Positions 1 through 5,862 of a stretch of DNA of 7,802 nt are shown in pieces. Position numbers and translations under genes: made by a program. The stretch comes from JBHJOF01 sp050330055. GTDB taxonomy: Bacteria; Pseudomonadota; Alphaproteobacteria; Kiloniellales; JAKSDN01. The stretch covers positions 1-7,802 of the forward strand of contig JBHJOF010000101.1 of assembly GCA_050330055.1 (NCBI GenBank), given 5' to 3'. Numbering within the stretch: position 1 is the stretch's first letter; each line of letters opens with the position of its first letter. The notes under the pieces are model-generated. The model saw only the letters and a list, made by a program, of their open reading frames with translations. It did no database searches and was not told where the DNA came from.

Positions 1-1472
1 TGCGCCCTGCCGCCGCCTGGGCCGCCGCCTGGGCCACCGCCTGGCTGAGCGCGCTCCTGCTCAGCGCGGCGAGCCTGACGGGGTTGGCGCTGGCTGGCGT
101 CGGTCTGAGTTCGCTTGAAGCCGAGAGCGGCGCCGTCGATCCGCGCCTCCGCTTCGCCGACACACCGCTCGGTGACGCGCCTGGCGGAGCGACCAGCCGG
201 CCGGTGCAGAGCCGCATGGCCTTCTCTCTGCCGGCCGCCAACCTGCCGCGCGACAAGATACGCGACTTCTTCTTCGGCAACCGCCTGTTCAACACCAACT
301 GGACCCAGGCGCCGGCCTCGGTCAAAGCCTTCGACGGGTTGGGCCCGCTGTTCAATCGCGTGTCCTGCTCCGGCTGCCATCTGCGCGACGGCCGCGGCCA
401 GCCGCCGGAGGAACCGGACGAGCCGCTCGAGTCGATCCTGGTCCGGATCTCATTGCCCGGCACGGACGAGCACGGCGGGCCGCGCCCGCATCCGGTCTAT
501 GGCGACCAGATCAGCGACCGGGCGATCCAGGGCGTACCACCCGAGGCGCGCGTCTCCTTTACCTGGAAGGAGATCGAAGGCGAGTACGCCGACGGCACGC
601 CCTACCGGCTGCGCAAGCCGCGCGTCACGCTGCACGATCCCGCCTACGGACCGCTCGGCGACGATCTGCTGATATCGCCGCGCGTGGCGCCGGCGGTCTT
701 CGGGCTCGGCCTCTTGGAGGCGGTGCCCGAAGCCGACATCCTGGCCATGGCCGATCCGGACGACCGCGACGGCGACGGCATCTCCGGCCGGCCCAATTAC
801 ATCTGGGACATCGAGGCCGGACAGCCGGCGCTCGGCCGCTTCGGCTGGAAGGCGAACCAGCCGAGCCTGCGCCAGCAGAACGCCGCCGCGGCGATCGGCG
901 ATATCGGCCTGACCAGCGCGCTGTTCCCGGACGAGAACTGCACCGCAGCGCAGGCGGCCTGCAAGGCGGCGCCGAGCGGCGGCGCGCCGGAGCTGAGCGA
1001 CGAGTTTCTCGCCAAGCTGACGCTCTACACGCGGAGCCTGGCGGTGCCGGCACGACGCAATCTGGACGATCCCGAGGTTGCGCGCGGCGAAGACCTGTTC
1101 CGCGGCGCCGGCTGCGCCGCCTGCCACGTGCCGACGCTCCGGACCGGAGAGGTCGCAGGCGCAGCGGAGCTGTCCGGCCAGATCATCCACCCTTTCACCG
1201 ACCTGCTGCTGCACGACCTGGGCGCGGGCCTGGCCGACAGCCGGCCCGACTTCCAGGCGAGCGGCCGCGAGTGGCGCACGCCGCCGCTCTGGGGCCTCGG
1301 CCTGATCGAGCAGGTCAACAAGCACGACCGCCTGCTGCACGACGGCCGCGCCCGCGGCCCGGCCGAGGCGATCCTCTGGCACGGCGGCGAAGCCGAGGCC
1401 GCCCGCGAGGCCTTCCGCGCCATGTCCCAGGACGAGCGCGATGCGCTGATAGCGTTTCTGAAGTCGCTCTGA
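1..1472 (+). CDS. Di-haem cytochrome c oxidoreductase, DUF1111/DHOR family (5' end outside window)
   Basis: Predicted exported c-type cytochrome with two covalent haems, of the family annotated as di-haem oxidoreductase or thiol oxidoreductase (DUF1111). Numbering from the in-frame TTG at base 84, the haem-binding motifs are CSGCH (95-99) and CAACH (344-348). Between them lie family-typical blocks: an acidic DxDGDGISGRPN loop (about 226-238), a Cys pair in NCTAAQAAC (285-293), and a C-terminal block with FTDLLLHDLG and REWRTPPLWG. The frame stays open to the left edge and encodes an Ala/Leu/Trp-rich hydrophobic stretch over bases 6-110, which looks like a signal peptide. The TTG at 84 would cut it in half, so the true start is upstream. 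Bases 1-2 are TG in this frame, so the start codon may straddle the left edge. Relatives often sit beside imelysin-family proteins in iron-linked operons, but that side is not visible. The family is clear; substrate and partners are not. Confidence 0.93.
   Translation, partial: RPAAAWAAAWATAWLSALLLSAASLTGLALAGVGLSSLEAESGAVDPRLRFADTPLGDAPGGATSRPVQSRMAFSLPAANLPRDKIRDFFFGNRLFNTNWTQAPASVKAFDGLGPLFNRVSCSGCHLRDGRGQPPEEPDEPLESILVRISLPGTDEHGGPRPHPVYGDQISDRAIQGVPPEARVSFTWKEIEGEYADGTPYRLRKPRVTLHDPAYGPLGDDLLISPRVAPAVFGLGLLEAVPEADILAMADPDDRDGDGISGRPNYIWDIEAGQPALGRFGWKANQPSLRQQNAAAAIGDIGLTSALFPDENCTAAQAACKAAPSGGAPELSDEFLAKLTLYTRSLAVPARRNLDDPEVARGEDLFRGAGCAACHVPTLRTGEVAGAAELSGQIIHPFTDLLLHDLGAGLADSRPDFQASGREWRTPPLWGLGLIEQVNKHDRLLHDGRARGPAEAILWHGGEAEAAREAFRAMSQDERDALIAFLKSL
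9..44 (+). repeat. 3 x 12-nt in-frame tandem repeat in signal peptide
   Basis: Three consecutive 12-base units (9-20, 21-32, 33-44) read GCC-GCC-GCC-TGG, the same again, then GCC-ACC-GCC-TGG. They encode AAAW-AAAW-ATAW in the putative signal peptide of the di-haem cytochrome. The first two units are identical and the third differs by one base. This looks like slippage expansion in a segment where only hydrophobicity is constrained. Confidence 0.85.
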
Positions 1473-1495
1473 GCGTTTCCTTCTGCCTAACGGCA

Positions 1496-1644
1496 GTCAC
1501 CCTCACCCTCCCAACGCTTCGCAATGGGCCCCTCCCTCTCCCCTCAAGGGAGAGGGAATGAGTGTGTCTCCTTGTCCCCTCTCCCTCGGAGGGGAGAGGG
1601 AGGGGCCCAAGCGGCCGCAGGACGCTTGGGAGGGTGAGGGTGAC
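1496..1644. repeat. Compound palindromic intergenic element (MITE/REP-like), possible bidirectional terminator
   Basis: A 149-bp nested inverted repeat fills most of the gap between two convergent genes. The outer arms 1496-1514 and 1626-1644 match perfectly over 19 nt. The next arms 1525-1545 and 1589-1609 match perfectly over 21 nt, and 1547-1556 pairs with 1577-1586. Each half can also fold alone: 1534-1542 with 1548-1556, 1577-1585 with 1592-1600, and 1606-1613 with 1623-1630. The composition is CCCTC/GAGGG-rich, unlike the coding DNA around it. G/C-rich palindromes of this style are dispersed intergenic repeats in many proteobacterial genomes. No open reading frame of its own and no clear target-site duplication is visible. 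The position between the cytochrome stop (1472) and the Enzyme I stop (1699) suits a transcription barrier for both sides, but there is no classic T-tract, so termination is inference. Confidence 0.85.
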
Positions 1645-1698
1645 AGAAAAAGAGTCCGTCGCGCTAGCGATGGCAAAATTACTTGGCGTGAATTCGCA

Positions 1699-3546
1699 TC
1701 ACGTAAAGCTGTTGAAGTCGTCGAGCAGAACTGCGATGCGGCCGATGTCGACCTGGTCCATGATGACGGCGGCGCGGCGCATCGCCGATTGCAGGTCGGT
1801 GTTGAGAATGTGGCTCTTCACGCGCAGCAACGCGTTGGCGCTCATCGAGAGGTCGCGCACGCCGAGACCGAGGAACAGCGCGGTGAAGCGCGGATCGCCG
1901 GCCATCTCGTCGCAGACCGAGACCGGGATGCGCGCCCGCAGCGCCGCCTCGACCGAGAACTGGATCAGGCGCAACACGGCGGGATGCAGCGGATTATAGA
2001 GATGGGCCACGCCCTCCTCGGCGCGGTCGATCGCCAGAGTGTACATGGTGAGATCGTTGGTGCCGAGGGCGAAGAAGTCGGCGGACTTGGCGAGCGCGTC
2101 GGCGGAGAGCGCCGCACCCGGGACCTCGATCATGGCGCCCAACGGCGGCAGCGGATCGGGCAGCTTGACGCCGCGACGCTTCAGGCGACGCGCCACCGCC
2201 TGCATCATTTTGCGCACCTCGACCACCTCGCTGACCGAGGTGATCATCGGCAGCAGGATGCGCAGCGGGCCGTGCGCGGCGGCGCGCAGCATGGCGGCGA
2301 GCTGGATCTCCAGCAGGTGCCGCTCCTTCAGCGACAGGCGAATGGCGCGCATGCCGAGCGCCGGATTGGCCGCCTGGGCGACCGCGCCGCCCAGCGCGAT
2401 GCTGAGCTTCTCGCCGCCGATGTCGAGCGTGCGCGCGGTGACCGGCCGCCCGCCCATGCCCTCGATCACCTCGCGCAGCGCCTGGTACTGCTCCTCCTCG
2501 TCCGGCAGGTCCTCGCGGTTCATGAAGAGGAACTCGGTGCGCAGCAGGCCGACGCCCTCGGCGCCGGCCGCGACCGCCTGGCCGACCTCGCGCGGCAGCT
2601 CCAGGTTGGCCTGCAGGCAGATGCGCTCGCCGTCGCGCGTTACCGCCGCCACGTCGCGCAGGCGCGACAGGGCGCGCAGCTCGCGCGCCAGCGCCTGGCG
2701 CCTGGCCTGGTAGTGCTGCACCTTGTCGGCCGGCGGGTTGACGATGATCAGGCCGTTGCTGCCGTCGATGATGACGCTGTCGCCGCTGCGCAGGCCGTTC
2801 ATCAGGCCGGCGACGCCGAGCACCGCCGGGATGCCGAGCGAGCGCGCCATGATCGCGGTGTGGCTCTCGGCGCCGCCCAGCACGGTGGCGAAGCCGGCGA
2901 CGTGGCGCGGGTCCATCAGCGCGGTGTCGGCCGGCGTGATCTCCTCGGCGATCACGATGCTGTCCGGCCTGAGGTCGCCGAAGCCGTGGAACTCCTTGTC
3001 GGAGAGGTTGCGCACGACCCGCAGACCGACCTCGCGGATCTCGTCGCCGCGCGTCCGCAGGTAGGGATCGTCCATCGCCTCGAAGCTCGCTGCGATGCCC
3101 GTGATCTCGGCCATCACCGCCGCCTCGGCATTGAGACGGTCTTCGGTGATGCGCCGCACGACGCCCTCCAGCAGACGCGACGAGGCCAGCATCTGGGCGT
3201 GCGCGTCGAGCAGGTAGCCGAGCTCCTCGGCGGCCGCGCCGTGCAGCGACTCCGCCTTGACCTGCAGCTTGCCGAGCTGGCGCCGCGCCTTGGCGACCGC
3301 GCCCTGGAAGCGCTCGACCTCGGCCTTCAGCTTGGTCGTCGGGACCAGGTACTCGGCCACCTGGATGTGGCCGCTCTCGCGCACGTAGGCCTCGCCGATG
3401 GCGATGCCAGGCGACACGCCGAGACCTTCGAAGACCTGGTCGCGCGCGGCCGCGGTCTTGTGCGCAGACGGCGCCTTGCGCACGGTCTTGCCGCCGGACG
3501 CACGGCCCGCGGATTTCTTCCGCCGCTTCTGTTCGCCCCTAGTCAT
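1699..3546 (-). CDS. ptsP: Phosphoenolpyruvate-protein phosphotransferase (PTS Enzyme I)
   Basis: Cytoplasmic enzyme that takes phosphate from PEP and passes it to HPr, starting the PTS relay. The core begins at VFEGLGVSPGIAIG (38-51). The swivelling phospho-histidine domain has GGAESHTAIMARS, with the phosphorylated His at 229. The C-terminal PEP-binding barrel has LLRTEFLFM (334-342), RTLDIGGEK (372-380), GTNDLTMYTLAIDR (495-508), HLYNPLHPAV (515-524) and CDEMAGDP with catalytic Cys545. At 615 residues it is about 40 longer than the E. coli enzyme. The excess is a Lys/Arg/Ala-rich N-terminal tail (1-37) with no domain. There is no GAF domain, so it is Enzyme I-like in architecture even though alphaproteobacterial copies are often named ptsP. 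The ATG overlaps the HPr stop by 8 nt, implying translational coupling. An in-frame GTG at codon 22 is an alternative start. It is the last gene of the minus-strand run and converges on the cytochrome gene. Confidence 0.96.
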   Translation of the reverse strand: MTRGEQKRRKKSAGRASGGKTVRKAPSAHKTAAARDQVFEGLGVSPGIAIGEAYVRESGHIQVAEYLVPTTKLKAEVERFQGAVAKARRQLGKLQVKAESLHGAAAEELGYLLDAHAQMLASSRLLEGVVRRITEDRLNAEAAVMAEITGIAASFEAMDDPYLRTRGDEIREVGLRVVRNLSDKEFHGFGDLRPDSIVIAEEITPADTALMDPRHVAGFATVLGGAESHTAIMARSLGIPAVLGVAGLMNGLRSGDSVIIDGSNGLIIVNPPADKVQHYQARRQALARELRALSRLRDVAAVTRDGERICLQANLELPREVGQAVAAGAEGVGLLRTEFLFMNREDLPDEEEQYQALREVIEGMGGRPVTARTLDIGGEKLSIALGGAVAQAANPALGMRAIRLSLKERHLLEIQLAAMLRAAAHGPLRILLPMITSVSEVVEVRKMMQAVARRLKRRGVKLPDPLPPLGAMIEVPGAALSADALAKSADFFALGTNDLTMYTLAIDRAEEGVAHLYNPLHPAVLRLIQFSVEAALRARIPVSVCDEMAGDPRFTALFLGLGVRDLSMSANALLRVKSHILNTDLQSAMRRAAVIMDQVDIGRIAVLLDDFNSFT

Positions 3547-3829
3547 CCTCGCCGAACTTGTTCTGTACCAGCGCGGCCAGCGCCTTCAAGGCACCGGCCG
3601 CAGCGGGCCCCTGCGCGCACAGTTCCAGCTCCACACCGGGTGCCGCGGCCAGCATCATCAGACCCATGATCGAGGAGCCCGACACCGTGATGCCGTTCTT
3701 CGACACCGTAATCTCCGCGTCGAACTGTCCCGCCAGCTTGACGAACTTGGCGGCGGCGCGGGCGTGCAGGCCGCGCCGATTGACGATGGTGACCCGACGG
3801 CGGATCGCTTCCTCGGCATGCTTGGTCAT
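3539..3829 (-). CDS. ptsH: HPr phosphocarrier protein
   Basis: Small cytoplasmic phosphocarrier of 96 residues, a normal HPr length plus a short N-terminal tail. The active-site segment RRGLHARAAAKFV places the phospho-accepting histidine at residue 22, which receives phosphate from Enzyme I and can pass it to EIIA. The second regulatory site lies in VSGSSIMGLMML (49-60). The serine before IMG (Ser53) is equivalent to Ser46 of Gram-positive HPr, the target of HPr kinase. The usual Lys before this Ser is Ser here. The ribosome-binding site is weak (an ACGAG-like stretch just before ATG). The gene lies 40 nt after the EIIA stop and overlaps Enzyme I by 8 nt. An HPr kinase in the same run supports dual His/Ser phosphorylation. 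Confidence 0.96.
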   Translation of the reverse strand: MTKHAEEAIRRRVTIVNRRGLHARAAAKFVKLAGQFDAEITVSKNGITVSGSSIMGLMMLAAAPGVELELCAQGPAAAGALKALAALVQNKFGEDD

Positions 3830-3869
3830 GCTCGTTTAGCGGCGCTCGTCCCGTCGTCGCGCCGCGCCC

Positions 3870-4277
3870 CTAGGGCTTTTCTTCGGCCAGCAGTTGCGAG
3901 GCGACGTTGATGTACTTGCGCCCGGCCTCCTGCGCCTCGGCGACGGCGGCCTTGAGCGGCTGGCTGCTGCGCACGCTCGCCAGCTTGATAAGCATCGGCA
4001 GGTTGATTCCGGCGATCACCTCGACGCGACCGTGGTCGAGCACGGAGATCGCCAAGTTCGACGGCGTACCGCCGAACATGTCGGTCAGGAGCACGACACC
4101 GTCACCTTCATCCACCTTGGCCACGCTCTCTATGATCTCCTGCCGGCGCTGCTCCATGTCGTCGTCCGGCCCGATGCAGACCTGGGCGACGTTGCGCTGC
4201 GGGCCGACGACGTGCTCCATCGCCGCGATGAACTCGCGGGCGAGGCGGCCATGGGTCACGAGAACAAGTCCGATCAT
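3870..4277 (-). CDS. PTS EIIA component, mannose family (EIIA-Man/ManX type)
   Basis: Cytoplasmic 135-residue protein made of a single EIIA-Man domain. It starts MIGLVLVTHGRLA, with the phospho-accepting His at residue 9. Further family blocks are DEGDGVVLLTDMFGGTPSNLA (57-77) and VEVIAGINLPML (86-97). In sugar-transporting mannose PTS systems this domain passes phosphate to an EIIB, but none is encoded here. In Alphaproteobacteria the free-standing protein is regarded as a terminal regulatory acceptor of the incomplete PTS. It has the best ribosome-binding site in the run: AAGGAG four bases before ATG. It begins 30 nt after the hprK-rapZ stop and is followed by HPr after 40 nt. Confidence 0.95.
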   Translation of the reverse strand: MIGLVLVTHGRLAREFIAAMEHVVGPQRNVAQVCIGPDDDMEQRRQEIIESVAKVDEGDGVVLLTDMFGGTPSNLAISVLDHGRVEVIAGINLPMLIKLASVRSSQPLKAAVAEAQEAGRKYINVASQLLAEEKP

Positions 4278-4281
4278 GAGA

Positions 4282-4302
4282 CTCCTTCCGGCGTCGGGCC
4301 GG
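4282..4302 (-). promoter_or_regulatory. EIIA ribosome-binding site with small upstream hairpin
   Basis: On the minus strand AAGGAG occupies 4287-4282, four bases before the EIIA ATG at 4277, which fixes that start. Directly upstream a 5-bp stem with a 5-nt loop (4288-4292 with 4298-4302) lies between the hprK-rapZ stop and the ribosome-binding site. It is short, and any regulatory effect is conjecture. Confidence 0.6.
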
Positions 4303-4307
4303 TCGTT

Positions 4308-5831
4308 TTACGCCGAATCCTGGTCCGACGCACGCGCGTTGTGCTGCTTCTCGAGATCGCGGTGCACCAGGGTGACCCGGCGCCCCACGTGGCGCAGTTC
4401 CGCCGCCAGGCTCTCGGCCAGCATGACCGAGCGGTGCCGCCCGCCGGTGCAGCCGAAGGCGATGGTCAGGTAGCTCTTGCCCTCGGCCTCGTAGCGCGGC
4501 AGCAGAGGCAGCAGCATCTCCTTGATCCGCTGGTAGAAAGGGCCGAAGCCGGGGTCCGCGCGGATATAGCCGGCGACCGTCTCGTCGCGCCCGCTCAAGG
4601 GGCGCAACTCCGCCTCGTAATGCGGATTGGCGAGAAAGCGCGCGTCGAACACCATGTCCGCGGCGCGCGGCAGCCCTAGGCGATAGGAGAAGGACATCAC
4701 GAAAACCGCCATGCCGGGCGCGTTCTCCAGGTCCAGGTGGCCGGTCAGGATGTTGCGGAAGTCGCCGGGCGTCAGGCTCGAGGTGTCGATCACCAGGTCG
4801 GCACGGGCGTTGAGCGGCGCAATCAGGCGCCGCTCGGCATAGATGCCGTCGAGCAGCGGCCGGTCGAGGGCGAGCGGATGGCGCCGCCGGGTCTCGCTGT
4901 AGCGCCTGCGCAGGATCTCGTCGTCACAGTCGAGAAACAGCAGGGTCACCTCGTAGGCCGGGTCGGCGTTCAGGCGCTCGACCCAGGCGAGCAGCGGATC
5001 GACCGCGAAGTTGCGCGCACGGATGTCGATGCCGAGCGCAATGGGCCGCTGCCCGGCCCCGGCAAGCCCAGCCTGCAGCAGCTCCAGCGGCAGGTTGTCG
5101 ATGGTCTCGTAACCCAGGTCTTCCAGGGTGTTGAGCGCGGTCGAGCGGCCCGCGCCCGAGAGGCCGGTAACCAGCACCAGACGCCTGGCAGCCGGCGCGA
5201 CGGGCGAGCCCTTTGTCATCTCCTCGGCCGCGCTCTCGGCCACGGGATGACGGGCCGCCACCCCAGGCGCGTCCACTTGCCGCTGCTCGGCCATGCCCTG
5301 GTCCCCCTCGGCCAGGCTCCCCTGGGTACCACCCGGGCCCCGACCGGGCATTATAGGTCGCAGTGCAGCATGGAGGGCAAGGCGCAGCTTGGCCGGCGCC
5401 GAGGGATCGAAGGCATGCAGGCGATGTCGCGGCAGGGCGATGCCCAGGAGCTCGACCTGCGCCGACTCAGGCAGGCGCTCGACCGCCTCCGGCGCCACCA
5501 GCTCGACCAGCAGCGCGACCGGCGCCTCGGCCAGGTAGGGCTGGACGACGATGCCCAGGCCGCGCACCTCCAGCTTGCCGGCCAGCGCGTCGGGTGCGCG
5601 GGCCAGCAGCCGCCCCCCGGCGACGCGCAGCTGACACTGATCATCGGCCACCAGGCGCCAGCCGGCGTCGATCAGGCGCAGCGCCAGATCGGACTTGCCG
5701 GCCCCCGGCGGGCCGCGCAGCAGCAGGGCCTGCGCACCGGGCCAAGGCAGACCAGGCCCGCCCTCCAGCGCGACGCAGGTGGCATGGATCAGCTCCGGCT
5801 GTGCGCTGGACCGCGTCATCGCCTGAGTCAT
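4308..5831 (-). CDS. hprK-rapZ: HPr kinase/phosphorylase - RapZ (P-loop nucleotide/RNA-binding) fusion protein
   Basis: One uninterrupted 507-codon frame carrying two proteins that are normally separate. Residues about 12-158 are a short alphaproteobacterial HPr kinase/phosphorylase: His16 in IHATCVAL, Walker A GPPGAGKSD (40-48), LVADDQ (60-65), and LEVRGLGIVV (87-96) with the family's Glu-x-Arg. The long N-terminal domain of Gram-positive HprK is absent, as usual in this class. Residues about 217-492 are RapZ (YvcJ family): Walker A GLSGAGRS (223-230), LFLDCDDEILRRRYSETRR (298-316), LVIDTS (346-351), SYRLGLPRAADMVFDARFL (382-400), and GCTGGRHRSV (460-469). They are joined by a Gly/Ala/Gln-rich linker (about 159-216). 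HprK phosphorylates HPr on Ser; RapZ in enterobacteria binds small RNAs that control glucosamine-6-phosphate synthase. All motifs expected in both halves are present. The gene starts 18 nt after the chvG stop with no good Shine-Dalgarno; Met5 is an alternative start. A one-base sequencing error in the junction is the main rival to a true fusion. Confidence 0.9.
   Translation of the reverse strand: MTQAMTRSSAQPELIHATCVALEGGPGLPWPGAQALLLRGPPGAGKSDLALRLIDAGWRLVADDQCQLRVAGGRLLARAPDALAGKLEVRGLGIVVQPYLAEAPVALLVELVAPEAVERLPESAQVELLGIALPRHRLHAFDPSAPAKLRLALHAALRPIMPGRGPGGTQGSLAEGDQGMAEQRQVDAPGVAARHPVAESAAEEMTKGSPVAPAARRLVLVTGLSGAGRSTALNTLEDLGYETIDNLPLELLQAGLAGAGQRPIALGIDIRARNFAVDPLLAWVERLNADPAYEVTLLFLDCDDEILRRRYSETRRRHPLALDRPLLDGIYAERRLIAPLNARADLVIDTSSLTPGDFRNILTGHLDLENAPGMAVFVMSFSYRLGLPRAADMVFDARFLANPHYEAELRPLSGRDETVAGYIRADPGFGPFYQRIKEMLLPLLPRYEAEGKSYLTIAFGCTGGRHRSVMLAESLAAELRHVGRRVTLVHRDLEKQHNARASDQDSA
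5181..5357 (-). other. Linker joining HprK and RapZ, with possible internal RapZ starts
   Basis: This segment encodes residues about 159-217 of the fused protein and matches no domain I recognise; it is rich in Gly, Ala, Gln, Glu and Pro. It contains in-frame ATGs at codon 161 (5349-5351), codon 180 (5292-5294) and codon 205 (5217-5219). Codon 180 is preceded by a GAGGGGGA stretch about 8 nt upstream, a plausible ribosome-binding site that would give a 328-residue RapZ. Codon 205 would give 303 residues, close to the usual RapZ length, but its GAGGAG abuts the ATG. A free RapZ might therefore be made alongside the fusion. In another frame a TAA lies at 5351-5353, so a single-base indel upstream of it would end hprK there. 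Confidence 0.6.
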
Positions 5832-5836
5832 GACAA

Positions 5837-5862
5837 GCCGGCCTGCCGTTCAGCAGGCCGGC
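5837..5862 (-). promoter_or_regulatory. Perfect 10-bp hairpin between chvG stop and hprK-rapZ start
   Basis: The arms 5837-5846 and 5853-5862 are exact reverse complements with a 6-nt loop (5847-5852). In the transcript the chvG stop codon TGA (5852-5850) lies in the loop, and the 3' arm ends five bases before the hprK-rapZ ATG at 5831. The stem occupies the place where a ribosome-binding site would be, and no T-tract follows it. It therefore looks more like a translational gate, processing site or RNA stabiliser than a terminator. Coupling to chvG translation, with ribosomes melting the stem, is inference. Confidence 0.6.

Noticed and set aside
84..86. TTG as the start of the cytochrome gene
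   Set aside because: It would begin in the middle of the hydrophobic signal segment, and the frame continues open to the window edge with signal-like sequence.
450..1382. - strand open frame opposite the di-haem cytochrome
   Set aside because: The + strand product has both CxxCH motifs and family-wide blocks; the minus frame has no domain and is a codon-bias shadow.
1473..1698. A small gene, tRNA or CRISPR array in the intergenic gap
   Set aside because: The repeats are inverted rather than direct with spacers, there is no tRNA-like fold, and the only frames through it belong to shadows of the neighbouring genes.
1558..3669. Long + strand open frame of about 700 codons opposite Enzyme I
   Set aside because: Composition is His/Arg/Gln/Ala-rich with no recognisable domain, and it mirrors the minus-strand Enzyme I and HPr genes whose motifs are unmistakable. 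It is a by-product of high-GC codon bias and also runs through the intergenic palindrome.
5350..5355. TATAAT on the minus strand as a firm promoter for rapZ
   Set aside because: No good -35 element at 16-18 bp; the nearest TTGCCC is 19 bp away and only partly matches. Kept only as a side note in the internal-start finding.
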